Position numbers and translations under genes: made by a program. Of a stretch of DNA of 64,000 nt, positions 62,435 through 64,000 are shown one piece after another. The DNA is taken from IMG/VR virus record IMGVR_UViG_3300013126_000016, positions 23,015 through 87,014 of that record; one strand, 5' to 3'. The notes beneath the pieces were generated by a model. That model was not told the DNA's origin and searched no databases. It was given only the letters and a program-made list of their open reading frames with translations. This DNA comes from a virus. Within the stretch, counting starts at the first letter, position 1. Every line of letters starts with the position of its first letter.

Positions 62435-64000
62435 ATGAACCCAGATTATCCAAATTACCTACTAGATGAAACAGATTACCATTACGATACTGAAGATGTA
62501 AACGTAACTAGGAATGAAAATGAGGATACTCCTTATGCTTTAAGAGTCCAACAAGATCCTAGTTTAAGTATTGTAGCCTACAATTTTGGTAAGGGTAGTC
62601 CTATATCTCAATTTTTTGAGTCTATAGAAGAAAATGCTGTAGACCCTTATAAAGCAATTAAAAAACTCAGTACCAGCTTTTACCTAAAAGCTGAAAACTC
62701 CTCTTTAGCTGTTAGACAACTTTACTTAAATAGAACTATAGAAGCTCAAGCTAGTAAACTAGTTAGTGCTTTAGACTATTATGAGCAAAGAATGCAAAGA
62801 GCTGTTGCTTATAGAACTAATGAAGTCTACACAAGAAGTGCTTCTGCTGGAAGTGCAATAAACTATTCAGTAACACAAGATTTGTATAGAGCTCCTAGTG
62901 GTTTTATACCTAGACCTACTGAGTATGACACTTATTCTCTTTTTTCTAGTCAAGAAACTAGAAACTTAGAGCTAAAAATGTCTATGTTTCAGTTACAAGA
63001 AGTAAACACCGTTGCGGGTTTGGCTAATAGAACAGCAAGAACACAAATAGCAACGCAAGGATTTATAAATTCTGATAATTACAACAACTTACAAAGTCAA
63101 AATCGTGGTCTCAATCAATCTATTGGTATTACTATAGGTAATGAAGTTAGTAAAACAGCTTTAGAAAGAGTTAACAGAAATATTACAGTTTCTACTGTTT
63201 TAATGCCTGGGGGAACATCTTTTCACCCTAAAGTAGGTTATTTACAAGATCCAGATATACCCGACAATATAGAAGAAACTAATTCTAAAAGTGATGCTTT
63301 TAGAATAGCTTTTATCAGTACACAAAACATAACTGATACTCTTCCTAAAGCGCATACAGTAGAGGAAATGCTTATTTTTAGAACTACAAAAGGAAAGACA
63401 AACCCTTATAAAAATAAACTAATTGATGAAATCAAAGCAGTAACAGATTCTTTATTAGCAGCTGCTTCTGTAGCTACACCAGCAAATACTATAAGGGCAA
63501 CAGTAGCTTCTGACTTTAAATCACGAAGAACTTATTTACAGAATATTTACTCACAATATAACTACGGTATCTCAACAACTGGAGAAACTTTTGTAAATCC
63601 AGATCCAAGTGTTCTTATAAATGAAGAAATACACAATAAAATGGTAGAGATTGTAAATAGAGCTGCTTCAGACCCTACTAAAAAAGAAAAGGTAGTATTA
63701 TCAGTTCAATATATAGAAAATCTTTTTAGATATAGACAGAATCCATCTCCTACTCCTCAACAGTTATTATTCAATACAAGTGTACGACGACCTTTGTTAA
63801 ACAGTTTACAAACTTTAGCAGAAGAAGGAAGAGTAAAAATAGGAGTAACAGGTTCTAGTTTTGGTAACTCAATAGGGTTGTTTGCATTAATAGATGATCT
63901 AAATACACCTAATAGAATAACAGGAACACAGGAAAGACAAACTTTAGAGGCTTTATTAAAACATCACTCTTTCTCTTTATTACCTAGTAAATATGCTCAC
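62435..64000 (+). CDS. Phospholipase-D-like protein, incomplete at the window edge
   Basis: An open frame of 522 codons without a stop in the window. After an N-terminal helical region with several YxxR-type repeats, VSTVLMPGGTSFHPKVGYL (252-270) and AFRIAFISTQNITDTL (288-303) form an H-x-K ... S-x-N-(I/L)-T unit (H264, K266, STQNIT) of the phospholipase D superfamily. That superfamily includes phosphodiesterases, nucleases and lipid hydrolases. The last codon is His in LLPSKYAH, which could begin the second H-x-K of a paired active site. It has no signal peptide and is divergent from the structural genes. Confidence 0.65.
   Translation, partial: MNPDYPNYLLDETDYHYDTEDVNVTRNENEDTPYALRVQQDPSLSIVAYNFGKGSPISQFFESIEENAVDPYKAIKKLSTSFYLKAENSSLAVRQLYLNRTIEAQASKLVSALDYYEQRMQRAVAYRTNEVYTRSASAGSAINYSVTQDLYRAPSGFIPRPTEYDTYSLFSSQETRNLELKMSMFQLQEVNTVAGLANRTARTQIATQGFINSDNYNNLQSQNRGLNQSIGITIGNEVSKTALERVNRNITVSTVLMPGGTSFHPKVGYLQDPDIPDNIEETNSKSDAFRIAFISTQNITDTLPKAHTVEEMLIFRTTKGKTNPYKNKLIDEIKAVTDSLLAAASVATPANTIRATVASDFKSRRTYLQNIYSQYNYGISTTGETFVNPDPSVLINEEIHNKMVEIVNRAASDPTKKEKVVLSVQYIENLFRYRQNPSPTPQQLLFNTSVRRPLLNSLQTLAEEGRVKIGVTGSSFGNSIGLFALIDDLNTPNRITGTQERQTLEALLKHHSFSLLPSKYAH

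Overview
The window looks like the interior of a large tailed-phage genome (a temperate phage, a phage-plasmid or a resident prophage) with a contractile tail, most likely infecting a cyanobacterium. Phage: portal, capsid protease with scaffold, capsid, sheath, tube, hub, Baseplate_J and large terminase genes are all present, with no rRNA, tRNA, insertion sequence or obvious host gene. Cyanobacterial host (inference): a large serine recombinase that reads like the XisF family, a thymidylate synthase fused to DUF4346, and a Calx-beta domain of the type common in cyanobacterial surface proteins. The DNA is AT-rich, so its scattered GC-rich palindromes stand out.

Left arm (1-13914, + strand): a replication and nucleotide module. 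It holds the tail of a gene cut by the window edge, a membrane protein, a DNA-binding protein, ThyA-DUF4346, a DnaG-type primase, three genes I cannot name, a RuvC-like nuclease, a RecB-like PD-(D/E)XK nuclease with four candidate Fe-S cysteines, an HU-like protein, an HTH protein that could be a small terminase, class I ribonucleotide reductase (small subunit first), a Dps ferritin and two small genes. Genes mostly abut or overlap by a few bases, so they are probably co-transcribed in blocks. Hairpin terminators follow thyA and nrdA.

Centre (13903-31269, - strand): the XisF-like recombinase, whose end overlaps the left-arm operon by 12 bases, and then one 5263-codon gene. Its protein has a staphylococcal-nuclease domain at the N-terminus, about 3500 residues of tape-measure-like sequence, and then an M23-like domain, a lambda-type muramidase/transglycosylase, a NodB deacetylase, an Amidase_2 domain, a T4-type lysozyme and a DRGH-type nonspecific nuclease. 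It is the only tape-measure candidate in the window.

Right part (31290-62387, - strand): the late operon, transcribed from right to left. The order is two unknown genes, portal, a Cys-rich protein, protease/scaffold, capsid, several head and neck candidates, sheath, tube, hub, baseplate proteins, Baseplate_J, a large unknown baseplate or fibre protein, large terminase, an AAA/ABC-type ATPase, a Calx-beta protein and finally the giant gene. One + strand gene with a SWIM zinc finger (59100-59699) interrupts it. At the far right a divergent + strand gene with a phospholipase-D-like motif runs off the window.

No stretch longer than 300 bases lacks a gene. The longest gaps (2119-2326 and 3785-4006) hold a 36-base perfect palindrome and an intrinsic terminator. 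An 18-base palindrome (GGTAGCCGCGCGGCTACC) and its degenerate copies recur both as terminator-like hairpins and as in-frame insertions inside proteins.
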